Shown in pieces: positions 17,381 to 25,338 of a stretch of DNA of 34,220 nt. The DNA is taken from NCBI RefSeq assembly GCF_014736495.1, contig NZ_MDUX01000036.1, positions 1-34,220 of the forward strand, in the 5' to 3' direction. Position 1 is the stretch's first letter. Each line of letters starts with the position of its first letter. Made by a program: the position numbers and the translations under genes. This DNA comes from Candidatus Dactylopiibacterium carminicum (lineage in GTDB: Bacteria; Pseudomonadota; Gammaproteobacteria; Burkholderiales; Rhodocyclaceae). The notes beneath the pieces are model-generated. The model saw only the letters and a list, made by a program, of their open reading frames with translations. It made no database searches and had not been told where the DNA came from.

Positions 17381-17956
17381 TCAAGGGTGGGATGGGGCAG
17401 GAGCGCTGCTGCTGGCGGCCGGGGCAGAGGCTGCGCTACGTGGCCAGATGGTGACGGTGACCAGACCACCACTTCCCTTGGTCGTCTTGCCGTCCGCGCT
17501 GTTGGTCACGGTGTAGGACTCGGTGTAGCCGTCGTATTTGATGTATTCGCCGCGGGTTTCATCCTTGCCGCTACGGGTCATGGCACGTTGGAAGAGGCGA
17601 ACCTTGTCGGTGCGGGCGTCGTATTCGATGCGTTCCGCTTCGCCTTCCACATAGTCATCCCGCCCTTCGCGTTTCTGGCGGAACCGCGCGAGTCCGCTTT
17701 CTCCACCCGTGGCTACTCCCTTCTGGAAGCCATCGGCATCCTGGGTGACGACCAGTTTGTCGGTTGTGATGAACAGGGTTCCCTGAGTCAGGCGTACGCG
17801 TCCTTCAAAAACCGAGGCCTTGTTTCGGTCGTCGACGCCGCCACGTTCCGACTGGATGGTAACGGGCTTGCTGCGGTCCGCGCGTTCGGCATGCGCGCCG
17901 TGGGTCGCCGTCAGAGCAAACAAGGCAAGAAGGGCGAGGCGAGGCAGGCTGGACAT
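17381..17956 (-). CDS. lptA: LPS transport periplasmic protein LptA
   Basis: The 191-residue product has a signal peptide (cleavage after AHA near residue 24) and an OstA/LptA beta-jellyroll domain that bridges LPS from LptC to LptD across the periplasm. Typical segments are SKPVTIQSERGGVDDRNKASVFEG, LTQGTLFITTDKLVV and EGEAERIEYD. The tail after residue 165 is Ala/Ser/Pro-rich and probably disordered. ATG 17956 has GGAG upstream; it lies 14 bp after lptC. The genes that usually follow, lptB and rpoN, are absent; instead a 274-bp gap leads to the phasin. A GC-rich hairpin without T-tract (17342-17360) lies just downstream. Confidence 0.93.
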   Translation of the reverse strand: MSSLPRLALLALFALTATHGAHAERADRSKPVTIQSERGGVDDRNKASVFEGRVRLTQGTLFITTDKLVVTQDADGFQKGVATGGESGLARFRQKREGRDDYVEGEAERIEYDARTDKVRLFQRAMTRSGKDETRGEYIKYDGYTESYTVTNSADGKTTKGSGGLVTVTIWPRSAASAPAASSSAPAPSHP

Positions 17957-17970
17957 TGACAACTCCGGTA

Positions 17971-18552
17971 TCAGGGGGTGGTTTGTGTGGGCTGGCCGGG
18001 CATCTCGGCCTGTAGTTGACCAAAGACGCGGAACTGCCCCTTGAGGTTGTCCCATTCGCCGCCAACGCCCTGGATCTGCAGGTTGCCGTGGGTCAGTACA
18101 AAAGGCTTGTCAGTACGGGCAAGCTCTTCGCCCTGACGCACCAGCAGTTCTTCGGTGGTCAGCGTCTGGCGTGGGCTACCATTCTGCGGGGGGCGGTCGC
18201 CGCGCACATCCTCACGCATGAGAACCTGCTCGCCCCGGCTTGAAACAAAGGCCTTGCGTGCAGTGAACGTGGCCAAGCGGCCTTCACCCAGGAAACGGAT
18301 GATGGGGGCGTCGAGTTCGGAACTGTCGTCGTCCGGGAAATGCTGCAGTTGTTGCGCAACGAGTTGGGATTGCAGTTGACCACGGGCGTCAAAATGGTCG
18401 ACGGTGAAGTTTTCGACCATGGTATCGGGCTCATGGCGGACATTGCGCAGCCCCGAGCGATCTTCCGAGCTGACGATGTGTTCGAGCCAGAAGGACCCCA
18501 TGGCCAGCAGACCGACCAACAGCAGAGGGAAAAGTGAGCCTGCGCGATTCAT
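17971..18552 (-). CDS. lptC: LPS export ABC transporter periplasmic protein LptC
   Basis: The 193-residue protein has one N-terminal membrane helix (about residues 7-24) and a periplasmic LptC domain, linking the LptBFG transporter to LptA. Recognisable parts are RHEPDTMVENFTVDHFDARGQLQ, the HFPDDDSSELDAPI segment and a GEELARTDKPFVLTHGNLQIQG stretch. Length is normal. Its ATG overlaps the kdsC stop by 4 bp (ATGA), and lptA starts 14 bp after its end, so kdsD-kdsC-lptC-lptA is one operon. Confidence 0.94.
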   Translation of the reverse strand: MNRAGSLFPLLLVGLLAMGSFWLEHIVSSEDRSGLRNVRHEPDTMVENFTVDHFDARGQLQSQLVAQQLQHFPDDDSSELDAPIIRFLGEGRLATFTARKAFVSSRGEQVLMREDVRGDRPPQNGSPRQTLTTEELLVRQGEELARTDKPFVLTHGNLQIQGVGGEWDNLKGQFRVFGQLQAEMPGQPTQTTP

Positions 18553-19076
18553 CGATTGAGGTAGCCCTGATGCAAGGCGTCCAGCTTGCCTTGAGCTGCC
18601 AGGATGAAATCGCTGAGCTCACGTACGGCACCGCGACCGCCCCCCTTGCGGGTAACGTAGTCGACGTGGGATTTCACGAAATCGTGCCCATCGGCTACGG
18701 TAGCGGAGAAACCACAGGCACGCAGGATCGGCAGGTCGACCACGTCATCACCGATGTAGCCGGTCTGCTCTGCCGTGAGTCCGAGCGAGGCACGCAGTTC
18801 ACGCATGACCGCACGTTTGTCATGCACCCCCTGGAATAGATGCCTGATACCAAGATTTCGGGCTCGATGCGCGACCATCTGTGAGTCACGCCCGGTGATG
18901 ATGGCAACCTCGACGCCGGCTTCCATGAGCATTTTCAGACCATGTCCGTCCAGGCTGGAGAAGACCTTGATCTCGTCTCCGGCGGGCGTGAAATACAGGT
19001 CGCCGTTGGTGAGCACGCCGTCAACGTCGAAACCCATCAATCGCACCTGGGCGGCAAGTTCGGCAGGGCGGGACAT
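18549..19076 (-). CDS. kdsC: 3-deoxy-D-manno-octulosonate 8-phosphate phosphatase
   Basis: The 175-residue HAD phosphatase removes phosphate from Kdo-8-P in Kdo synthesis for LPS. Motif I is FDVDGVLT with Asp16 and Asp18. A TGRDS segment (motif II) and GDDVVDLP (motif III) follow, and the C1-type tetrameric KdsC length is respected, with no cap domain. The start codon shares one base with the kdsD stop (TGATG), and the stop overlaps lptC by four bases, which shows a coupled operon. Confidence 0.96.
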   Translation of the reverse strand: MSRPAELAAQVRLMGFDVDGVLTNGDLYFTPAGDEIKVFSSLDGHGLKMLMEAGVEVAIITGRDSQMVAHRARNLGIRHLFQGVHDKRAVMRELRASLGLTAEQTGYIGDDVVDLPILRACGFSATVADGHDFVKSHVDYVTRKGGGRGAVRELSDFILAAQGKLDALHQGYLNR

Positions 19077-20080
19077 CAGATTACCTTTGCATTCATCAGA
19101 TCGTGGGTATTGAGTGCACCGATCAGCTTCCTGTTCGCATCCACCACCAGCACCTGGCTGATGCGGTGGCGATCCATCAGCTCGGCGACCTCCACCGCGA
19201 GGGATTCAGGGCCGATGCTGCGAGGGCTCGTATGCATCACGTCACGGATCATCAGACCTTTCAGATCCGGGCCGGTTTCAAGCAAGCGGCGCAAGTCACC
19301 ATCTGTGAAGATGCCGACCACACGGTTTTCGGCATCGACGACCGCCGTCATGCCCAACCCCTTGCGTGAGATCTCCAGCAGCGCCGCGCCGAAATCCGCA
19401 TCCTCCCGCACGGCCGGGATAGCGTCCCCCGTGCGCATGATGTCGCGAACATGCGTGAGCAAACGTCTGCCCAGCGCTCCGCCCGGGTGCGAGCGGGCGA
19501 AGTCTTCCCGGCCGAAGCCGCGCGCTTCGAGCAGGGCGACGGCCAGTGCGTCACCAATGGCCAATGCGGCGGTGGTGCTGGCTGTCGGTGCAAGATTCAG
19601 TGGGCAGGCTTCTTCAACGACGCCTGCATCCAGGTGGGCATCGGCAAGCAGGGCTAACGGAGAGTCCGGTTTGCCGGTGATCGCGATCAAGGGGGCGTTC
19701 ATCCGCTTGACCAACGGCACGATGATCAGCAATTCCTCGGCGGAGCCTGAGTTCGAGAGTGCGATCAACACATCGTCGGGCTGCACCATGCCCAAGTCTC
19801 CGTGTGCTGCTTCACCCGGGTGTACGAAGTATGCGGGGGTGCCGGTGCTGGCCATGGTGGCTGCGATCTTGCGACCGACGTGGCCGGATTTGCCTACGCC
19901 GCTGACGATCACGCGCCCTCGTGCGGCAAGGATGAGCTTGACGGCGCGGACGAAGTTCTCGTCCAGACGATCCGCCAGTGCGGCGACTGCACGCGATTCG
20001 ATATCCAGAACTCTGCGAGCGGAGCTCAAGCAGGCGTCGGGGGCCAGTGTCAGGCTTGCCTGGGGAATATTTGGGTTCAT
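19076..20080 (-). CDS. kdsD: D-arabinose 5-phosphate isomerase
   Basis: The 334-residue enzyme converts ribulose 5-phosphate to arabinose 5-phosphate, the first step of the Kdo pathway. An N-terminal SIS domain (about residues 35-190) shows GVGKSGHVGRKIAATMASTGTPA and HPGEAAHGDLGM with the key His, followed by ALSNSGSAEE. Two CBS domains fill residues 215-334. This is the first gene of the kdsD-kdsC-lptC-lptA operon and is divergent from the CPA2 antiporter gene, a layout common in proteobacteria. An extended -10 sequence lies 29 bp upstream. Confidence 0.97.
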   Translation of the reverse strand: MNPNIPQASLTLAPDACLSSARRVLDIESRAVAALADRLDENFVRAVKLILAARGRVIVSGVGKSGHVGRKIAATMASTGTPAYFVHPGEAAHGDLGMVQPDDVLIALSNSGSAEELLIIVPLVKRMNAPLIAITGKPDSPLALLADAHLDAGVVEEACPLNLAPTASTTAALAIGDALAVALLEARGFGREDFARSHPGGALGRRLLTHVRDIMRTGDAIPAVREDADFGAALLEISRKGLGMTAVVDAENRVVGIFTDGDLRRLLETGPDLKGLMIRDVMHTSPRSIGPESLAVEVAELMDRHRISQVLVVDANRKLIGALNTHDLMNAKVI

Positions 20081-20108
20081 GAGGTGGCAGCGGTTAAACT
20101 GGCGGGCG

Positions 20109-20117
20109 AGTATAGCA
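20109..20117 (-). promoter_or_regulatory. Extended -10 box of the kdsD operon
   Basis: On the minus strand TGCTATACT combines a TG extension with TATACT, 29 bp before the kdsD ATG. No good -35 hexamer is visible, which is usual for extended -10 promoters. It lies in the 95-bp gap shared with the divergent antiporter gene. Confidence 0.45.
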
Positions 20118-20175
20118 AAGCCACTACCGGCCCCGTGCCTCGAACGGGGGTGGTCTTACCCCGGAAATCCCTAAC

Positions 20176-22147
20176 ATGCACGGCGCCTTCCTGGTCGTCC
20201 TGATCCTGCTGGCCGCGTCCGTCTGCGCGGTCGTTGCCTTTCGTGCCCTGAATCTGCCCGCGGTGCTGGCCTACCTGTTTGTAGGCGCCTTGCTCGGGCC
20301 GCATGCGCTGGGTGTCGTTCCCGATACGGAGCAGGCTCGATACCTTGCCGAATTCGGTGTGGTGTTCCTCATGTTCTCCATCGGGCTGGAGTTCTCCCTG
20401 CCTCGCCTGTTCGCGATGAAGCGTCTGGTGATCGGGCTGGGAGGGCTGCAGGTCATCGGCAGCATCCTGTTGATTACGCTGGTCGGACGGCTTGCGGGCT
20501 TGGGGTGGGCAACCAGCTTTGCCATCGGTGGCGTATTGAGCATGTCTTCCACGGCGATGCTGTCCAAGCTGCTGGTCGATCGCATGGAGCTGGAGTCCCC
20601 TCACGGTCGGCAGGTGATCGGCGTGCTGCTGTTCCAGGATCTGGCGGTGGTGCCGTTGCTGATCCTGATTCCCGCGATTTCCCATCCAGGGGATGCCCTG
20701 GCGCCCATGCTCGGGTTCGCACTGCTCAAGGCGGTGGTCGTGTTGGCGTTGATCCTGTTTTTTGGGCAGCGGTTGATGCGGCGCTGGTTTACGCTGGTTG
20801 CGCGGCGCAAATCCTCCGAGCTGTTCATGCTCAATGTGCTGTTCATCACGCTGGGCTTGGCAGAGCTGACCGAGCTCGCCGGGCTTTCGATGGCGCTCGG
20901 GGCCTTCATGGCCGGCATGTTGATCTCCGAAACTGAATTCCGCTTGCAGGTGGAGGAAGACATCAAGCCTTTCCGGGATGTGCTGCTGGGGCTTTTCATG
21001 GTCACCGTGGGCATGCTGCTCGACTTCGAGGTGATCGTGCGAAATCTGCAGTGGGTGCTATTGGTGCTCGCCGGATTGCTGGTGCTGAAGTTTGCCGTGG
21101 TGGCCTGTGCGTCCCGCTGGTTGGAAAACAGGGGGGCACTGCGGTACGGGCGGGTCTGTGGCTGTGCGCAGCTGGCGAGTTCGGCTTCGTGCTGCTGACG
21201 CTGGCTACTGACGTCAATCTGGTTCCTCACCCCGTGCTGCAGCTGGTCGTCAGCGCCATGGTGCTGTCTTTGCTGCTCGCTCCGTTGATCGTGCATTACA
21301 GCGATCGGATCGTGCTACGTTTTGTCGCCTCCGAATGGATGCTGCGCTCCATGCAGCTCACACGCGTGGCGGCGCAGAGCATCGCAACGGATCGGCACGT
21401 GATCATCTGCGGCTATGGACGGACCGGGCAGTACCTGGCGCGCCTGCTGGAGCAGGAGAAAGTGCCTTATGTGGCGCTTGATCTGGATCCGGATCGTGTG
21501 CAGGAGGCGGCTTCTGCTGGTGACCCTGTCGTATTCGGCGATTCTGCCCGACACGAAACCCTGTTGGCTGCGGGCCTGATGCGCGCCAGCGCGGTGGTGC
21601 GGTGGTGGTTTCCTACAACGATGAGGCCGCGACCAGCAAAGTTCTGCATCACGTGCTCGCCTCCCGTCCGGATGTGCCCGTGATTGCACGCTCACAGGAT
21701 GATGCCGACATGGAGCGCCTAGTGGCGCGTGGTGCCGCGGAAGTCGTGCCCGAGATGCTTGAGACGAGCATCATGCTCGCGACGCACACATTGGCGCTGA
21801 TCGGCAAACCACTTGCCCGGGTGGTTCGACGCATGCGCGATATCCGTTCGCAGCGTTACAGCCTGATGCGAGGCTTCTTTCTTGGCGCATCGGACGCTGA
21901 GAAACGCCTTGATGCCCAGGAAGCCAGGCTGCACACCCTGGCACTGCCCGCTGGCGCTTGGGCGGTCGGCAAGACCATCGCCGAGCTGGATCTGGCTGAT
22001 GTGCGGGTGGCTGCCATGCGCCGCCAAGGCGTCCGCAGCCTGGATCCTGAAGGAAGCACCCATCTTCAGGAGGGAGATGTCCTGGTACTGCTGGGAATGC
22101 CCGTCCCGCTGACTGCGGCGGAAAACTGGATCCTGAAAGGGAGATGA
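20176..22147 (+). pseudogene. KefB/KefC-type CPA2 cation:proton antiporter, two frameshifts
   Basis: Reading through two shifts gives about 657 residues, normal for this family: a membrane domain of 12-13 helices, a TrkA-N (RCK) nucleotide-binding domain with RHVIICGYGRTGQYLARLL, and a TrkA-C domain at the end. It probably exchanges K+ or Na+ for H+ across the inner membrane. The first shift is at the G6 run 21131-21136; seven G restore NRGGTAVRAG. The second is near 21596-21600, where one extra G restores SAVVAVVVSYNDEA. Both are one-base losses in G-rich sequence, which suits base-calling error as well as true mutation. If real, the protein stops at about residue 340 within the membrane domain. 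Confidence 0.88.
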
Positions 22148-22374
22148 AGAGCATGCTTTGCGGGGCCGGCTGCAAGCAATGTCCGTGCCTCGATTTTGCG
22201 TATGTACTTCAGGGTATTCCGCGTGCAATAAACTACGAATGTCTTTTGATCCGGTTTTACAATTGAAACTTTTGTAGCGATTTCCCTTCGGCAATGGTAT
22301 CCATTCGGTCTGCCCGTTCTGGCCATCTTTTTGCAAGCCGGGCGTCCATTCTCTTCTTACCTATGCCCTGAACG

Positions 22375-23814
22375 ATGCTCCAACCCGTCATCCTGTCCGG
22401 AGGTTCCGGCACTCGTCTTTGGCCTGCGTCCCGCGAAACCTACCCAAAGCAGCTTCTGCCCCTCACGGGGGCGGAGTCTCTTTTGCAGATCACAGCCCGC
22501 CGTCTTGAGGGGTTCGCAGCGCCGGTGGCCGCGCCTATCGTCGTGACCAACGAGGATCATCGCTTCATCATCGCCGAGCAGCTCCGGCAGATAGGCAAGC
22601 ACTCTGATCGCATCGTGCTTGAGCCTGTTGGCCGCAATACAGCCCCGGCTGTCCAGCTGGCAGCGTTGCTTGCGGTTCAGGAGGGAGACGATCCTGTATT
22701 GCTCGTGATGCCTGCGGACCAGATCGTGACTGATTCCGGGGCATTCCTTGTCGCATTGAGCGAAGGACTACAGCTTGCGGCTGCTGGGGCTCTGGTCACA
22801 TTTGGCATCGTGCCTGACAGACCCGAGACGGGGTACGGTTATCTTCGTGCCGGTGATCCTGTCATGGGGGCAGCTACCGCCAGGAAACTGGATGCCTTTG
22901 TCGAAAAGCCCGACTCGGTGCGCGCTGCTGAATACGTCGCCAGTGGGCAATATCTCTGGAATGCCGGCATCTTCATGATGCGTGCAAGTGTCTGGCTCAA
23001 GGCCCTGCAGACATTGCAGCCCGAGATTGCTGGCGCGTGTGCTGCCGCTATGGGCGAAGCCAGGCGAGATTCGGATTTCATCAGGGTAGGCAAGGCTGCT
23101 TTCATGGCCTGCCCGTCCAACTCCATCGACTATGCCGTCATGGAGAAGCTTGGCGCCCACCCCGAACTGGGGGCTTCCGTTGTCGTTCCCCTGGAGGCGG
23201 GCTGGAGTGATGTCGGGGCTTGGGATGCCCTCTGGCAAGTTTGTGCCAAGGACGCTTCAGGGAATGCTGTGCAGGGCGAGGTGATGCTGGAGGATACGGC
23301 CGGCAGCCTCGTCTTCTCGCAAAGCCGGCTCGTGGCAGCGGTTGGAGTCAAGGATCTGATGATCGTGGAAACACCGGATGCCGTGATGGTGACGGATAAG
23401 GCCAGGGCTCAGGACGTCAAGAAGATCGTTGAGCGCATTAAAAAAGAAGACAAGAAGCTGGCCGCGACTCACCGAAAGGTCTATAGGCCATGGGGATGGT
23501 ACGACAGCATCGATACCGGCCCTCGCTTCCAAGTCAAGCGCATCGTGGTGAATCCCGGCGCAACGCTCAGCCTTCAGATGCATCATCACCGCGCGGAGCA
23601 CTGGATCGTGGTCAGTGGTACCGCAGAGGTAACCAATGGCGAGCAGGTGTTGCTGCTCTCCGAAAATCAATCGACCTACATCCCGCTGGGCACCGTTCAC
23701 CGGCTCGCCAATCCCGGGAAATTGCCGCTCGAGATCATCGAAGTCCAGTCTGGATCCTATCTTGGAGAAGACGATATCGTGCGCTTCGAAGACTCTTATG
23801 GGCGATGTAAATAA
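22375..23814 (+). CDS. manC: Mannose-1-phosphate guanylyltransferase / mannose-6-phosphate isomerase
   Basis: The 479-residue bifunctional enzyme makes GDP-mannose for polysaccharide synthesis. The N-terminal nucleotidyltransferase has the signature GGSGTRLWPASRETYPKQ (residues 9-26) and FVEKPD. The C-terminal cupin, a type II phosphomannose isomerase, shows RPWGWYDSID, a metal-site MHHHRAEHW segment and YIPLGTVHRL. Length is typical. ATG 22375 lacks a strong ribosome site. It is the first gene of the capsule cluster, after a 227-bp AT-rich gap in which I see no clear promoter and no JUMPstart/ops element. It provides mannose-derived units; a phosphomannomutase is not in the window. Confidence 0.97.
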   Translation: MLQPVILSGGSGTRLWPASRETYPKQLLPLTGAESLLQITARRLEGFAAPVAAPIVVTNEDHRFIIAEQLRQIGKHSDRIVLEPVGRNTAPAVQLAALLAVQEGDDPVLLVMPADQIVTDSGAFLVALSEGLQLAAAGALVTFGIVPDRPETGYGYLRAGDPVMGAATARKLDAFVEKPDSVRAAEYVASGQYLWNAGIFMMRASVWLKALQTLQPEIAGACAAAMGEARRDSDFIRVGKAAFMACPSNSIDYAVMEKLGAHPELGASVVVPLEAGWSDVGAWDALWQVCAKDASGNAVQGEVMLEDTAGSLVFSQSRLVAAVGVKDLMIVETPDAVMVTDKARAQDVKKIVERIKKEDKKLAATHRKVYRPWGWYDSIDTGPRFQVKRIVVNPGATLSLQMHHHRAEHWIVVSGTAEVTNGEQVLLLSENQSTYIPLGTVHRLANPGKLPLEIIEVQSGSYLGEDDIVRFEDSYGRCK

Positions 23815-23853
23815 TTCCATTCAGTTGAATTCAAAATAAAGGAATAAATCCAG

Positions 23854-24921
23854 ATGAGTATTTTCGTGACCGGTGGAGCCGGCTTCATCGGCAGCAATTT
23901 TGTGCTCGATTGGCTCGCGCAGAGCAATGAGCCGGTGATTACCCTCGACGCTCTGACCTACGCCGGTAACCTTGAAAACCTTGCAAGCCTGGATTGCGAT
24001 TCGCGCCATATCTTCGTGCAAGGCAACATCTGCGATCGCCCGCTAATTGACCGTTTGTTGGCGGAGCACCAGCCTCGCGTCATCGTGCATTTCGCAGCCG
24101 AAAGCCACGTGGATCGCAGCATTCACGGTCCTGGTGAATTCATGCGTACCAATATCGACGGTACCTTTACCTTGCTGGAGGCCGCACGCGCCTACTGGTC
24201 CGGCCTCGAGGGCGAAGCAAAGGCAGCATTCCGTTTCCACCATGTCAGCACAGACGAGGTTTACGGCTCGCTCAAGCCCGAAGATCCTCCCTTTGCCGAA
24301 ACCAATCCCTACGAACCCAACAGCCCGTACTCCGCCAGCAAGGCCGCGAGTGACCACCTCGTGCGTGCCTGGCACCACACCTACGGTCTACCGGTCACGA
24401 CCAGCAATTGTTCGAACAATTACGGGCCTTACCATTTCCCCGAGAAGCTGATCCCGCTGATGATCGCCAATGCGCTCGCCGGCAAGCCGCTGCCCATTTA
24501 CGGTGATGGCCAGCAGATCCGCGATTGGCTGTATGTGACTGACCATTGCAGCGCCATCCGCGCGATTCTCGACAAAGGCAAGGTCGGCGAGGTCTACAAC
24601 GTCGGCGGCTGGAATGAGATGCCCAACATCGAGATCGTCCAGACACTCATCCAGTTGCTGGACAAACTCTCGCCCCGTGCCGACGGCAAGTCCTACAGCG
24701 AGCAGATCACCTACGTGACCGACCGCCCCGGCCATGACCGCCGTTATGCCATCGATGCACGCAAGATCGAACGCGAGCTCGGCTGGCGCCCTGCGGAAAC
24801 CTTCCAGACCGGCATTCGCAAGACAGTCGAGTGGTATCTGGCTAACCAGGCCTGGGTCCGTAATGTGCAGAGCGGGGCCTATCGAGAGTGGCTGGCGCTT
24901 AACTACGCAGCGCGTAGTTAA
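23854..24921 (+). CDS. rfbB: dTDP-glucose 4,6-dehydratase
   Basis: The 355-residue short-chain dehydrogenase-like enzyme makes dTDP-4-keto-6-deoxyglucose, the second step to dTDP-L-rhamnose. The NAD site GGAGFIG is at 7-13, catalytic Thr133-Asp134-Glu135 at STDEVYG, and Tyr159-Lys163 at YSASK. AAGGAA lies before ATG 23854. The last residues, LNYAARS, come from a perfect 11-bp inverted repeat that spans the stop codon, so the native C-terminus may have been altered by an insertion. It is followed by a four-helix-bundle gene rather than directly by rfbD. Confidence 0.97.
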   Translation: MSIFVTGGAGFIGSNFVLDWLAQSNEPVITLDALTYAGNLENLASLDCDSRHIFVQGNICDRPLIDRLLAEHQPRVIVHFAAESHVDRSIHGPGEFMRTNIDGTFTLLEAARAYWSGLEGEAKAAFRFHHVSTDEVYGSLKPEDPPFAETNPYEPNSPYSASKAASDHLVRAWHHTYGLPVTTSNCSNNYGPYHFPEKLIPLMIANALAGKPLPIYGDGQQIRDWLYVTDHCSAIRAILDKGKVGEVYNVGGWNEMPNIEIVQTLIQLLDKLSPRADGKSYSEQITYVTDRPGHDRRYAIDARKIERELGWRPAETFQTGIRKTVEWYLANQAWVRNVQSGAYREWLALNYAARS

Positions 24922-24922
24922 G
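24898..24922. repeat. Perfect 11-bp inverted repeat over the rfbB stop codon
   Basis: Arms CTTAACTACGC (24898-24908) and GCGTAGTTAAG (24912-24922) with a 3-nt loop include the rfbB TAA. No T-tract follows, so it does not look like an intrinsic terminator. It lies directly beside the left heptamer block of the following gene, so it could be an insertion border or a 3'-end stabiliser. Confidence 0.7.
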
Positions 24923-24923
24923 C

Positions 24924-24944
24924 GAGTGCTGGGTGCTGAGGACT
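24924..24944 (-). repeat. Left heptamer block, inverted relative to the others
   Basis: Three 7-bp units GAGTGCT, GGGTGCT, GAGGACT lie just after rfbB. On the minus strand they read AGTCCTC, AGCACCC, AGCACTC, the same unit family as the blocks at the start of rfbD, within rfbD and at the start of rfbA. Together with the rfbD-start block they bracket the four-helix-bundle gene as inverted repeats. Confidence 0.75.
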
Positions 24945-24963
24945 GCGTGCGGAGGAGAGGTTC

Positions 24964-25338
24964 TTGGGCGTTCAACGATTCGAAGAATTGCAGGCCTGGC
25001 AAAAGGCGCGTGAGCTGGTTGTAACCATTTACGCAATCACACGCGAAGGTGCTTTTGCCAAGGATTTTGGTTTGCGGGATCAGATTCAGCGGGCGGCTGT
25101 TTCAACCATGTCGAATCTTGCTGAAGGCTTCGAGCGCGGCAGTCGCCCGGATTTTCACCGGTTCGTCATCATCGCCAAGGCCTCATGCGCCGAAGTCCGC
25201 AGCCAGCTCTACATCGCATTCGATATCGGCTATATCACTGAACAACAACTTAGCCACATCATGAAGCAAGCATCAGAGCTCGCCCGAGTTCTAGGTGGTC
25301 TCCGCGCATCACTCGACGAAACAAGAACCCCCCAATGA
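24964..25338 (+). CDS. Four-helix-bundle protein (S23/Avd-like family)
   Basis: The 124-residue protein matches the small four-helix-bundle family (TIGR02436 type) known from 23S rRNA intervening sequences and related to the Avd accessory protein of diversity-generating retroelements. Its pattern is diagnostic: FEELQAWQKAREL at the start, LRDQIQRAAVSTMSNLAEGFERGS in the middle, and a final KQASELARVLGGLRASL helix. Function of such stand-alone members is unknown; nucleic acid binding is proposed for the family. TTG 24964 has GGAGGA 7 bp upstream. The gene sits between inverted heptamer blocks and its stop overlaps the rfbD ATG (ATGA). I see no reverse transcriptase or template repeat. It looks like a small insertion cassette in the rfb operon. 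Confidence 0.87.
   Translation: MGVQRFEELQAWQKARELVVTIYAITREGAFAKDFGLRDQIQRAAVSTMSNLAEGFERGSRPDFHRFVIIAKASCAEVRSQLYIAFDIGYITEQQLSHIMKQASELARVLGGLRASLDETRTPQ

Noticed and set aside
18942..20174. Long plus-strand open frame (410 codons) antisense to kdsC and kdsD
   Set aside because: Its product is Ser/Ala/Arg-rich with no family resemblance, and kdsD/kdsC on the other strand are clear. It is a by-product of GC-rich codon use.
22148..22374. JUMPstart/ops element before the capsule genes
   Set aside because: The region has a GTAGCG but not the full GGCGGTAGC core, so RfaH control cannot be supported.
24964..25338. Diversity-generating retroelement based on the Avd-like protein
   Set aside because: No reverse transcriptase, template repeat or variable repeat is seen; the family includes many stand-alone members.
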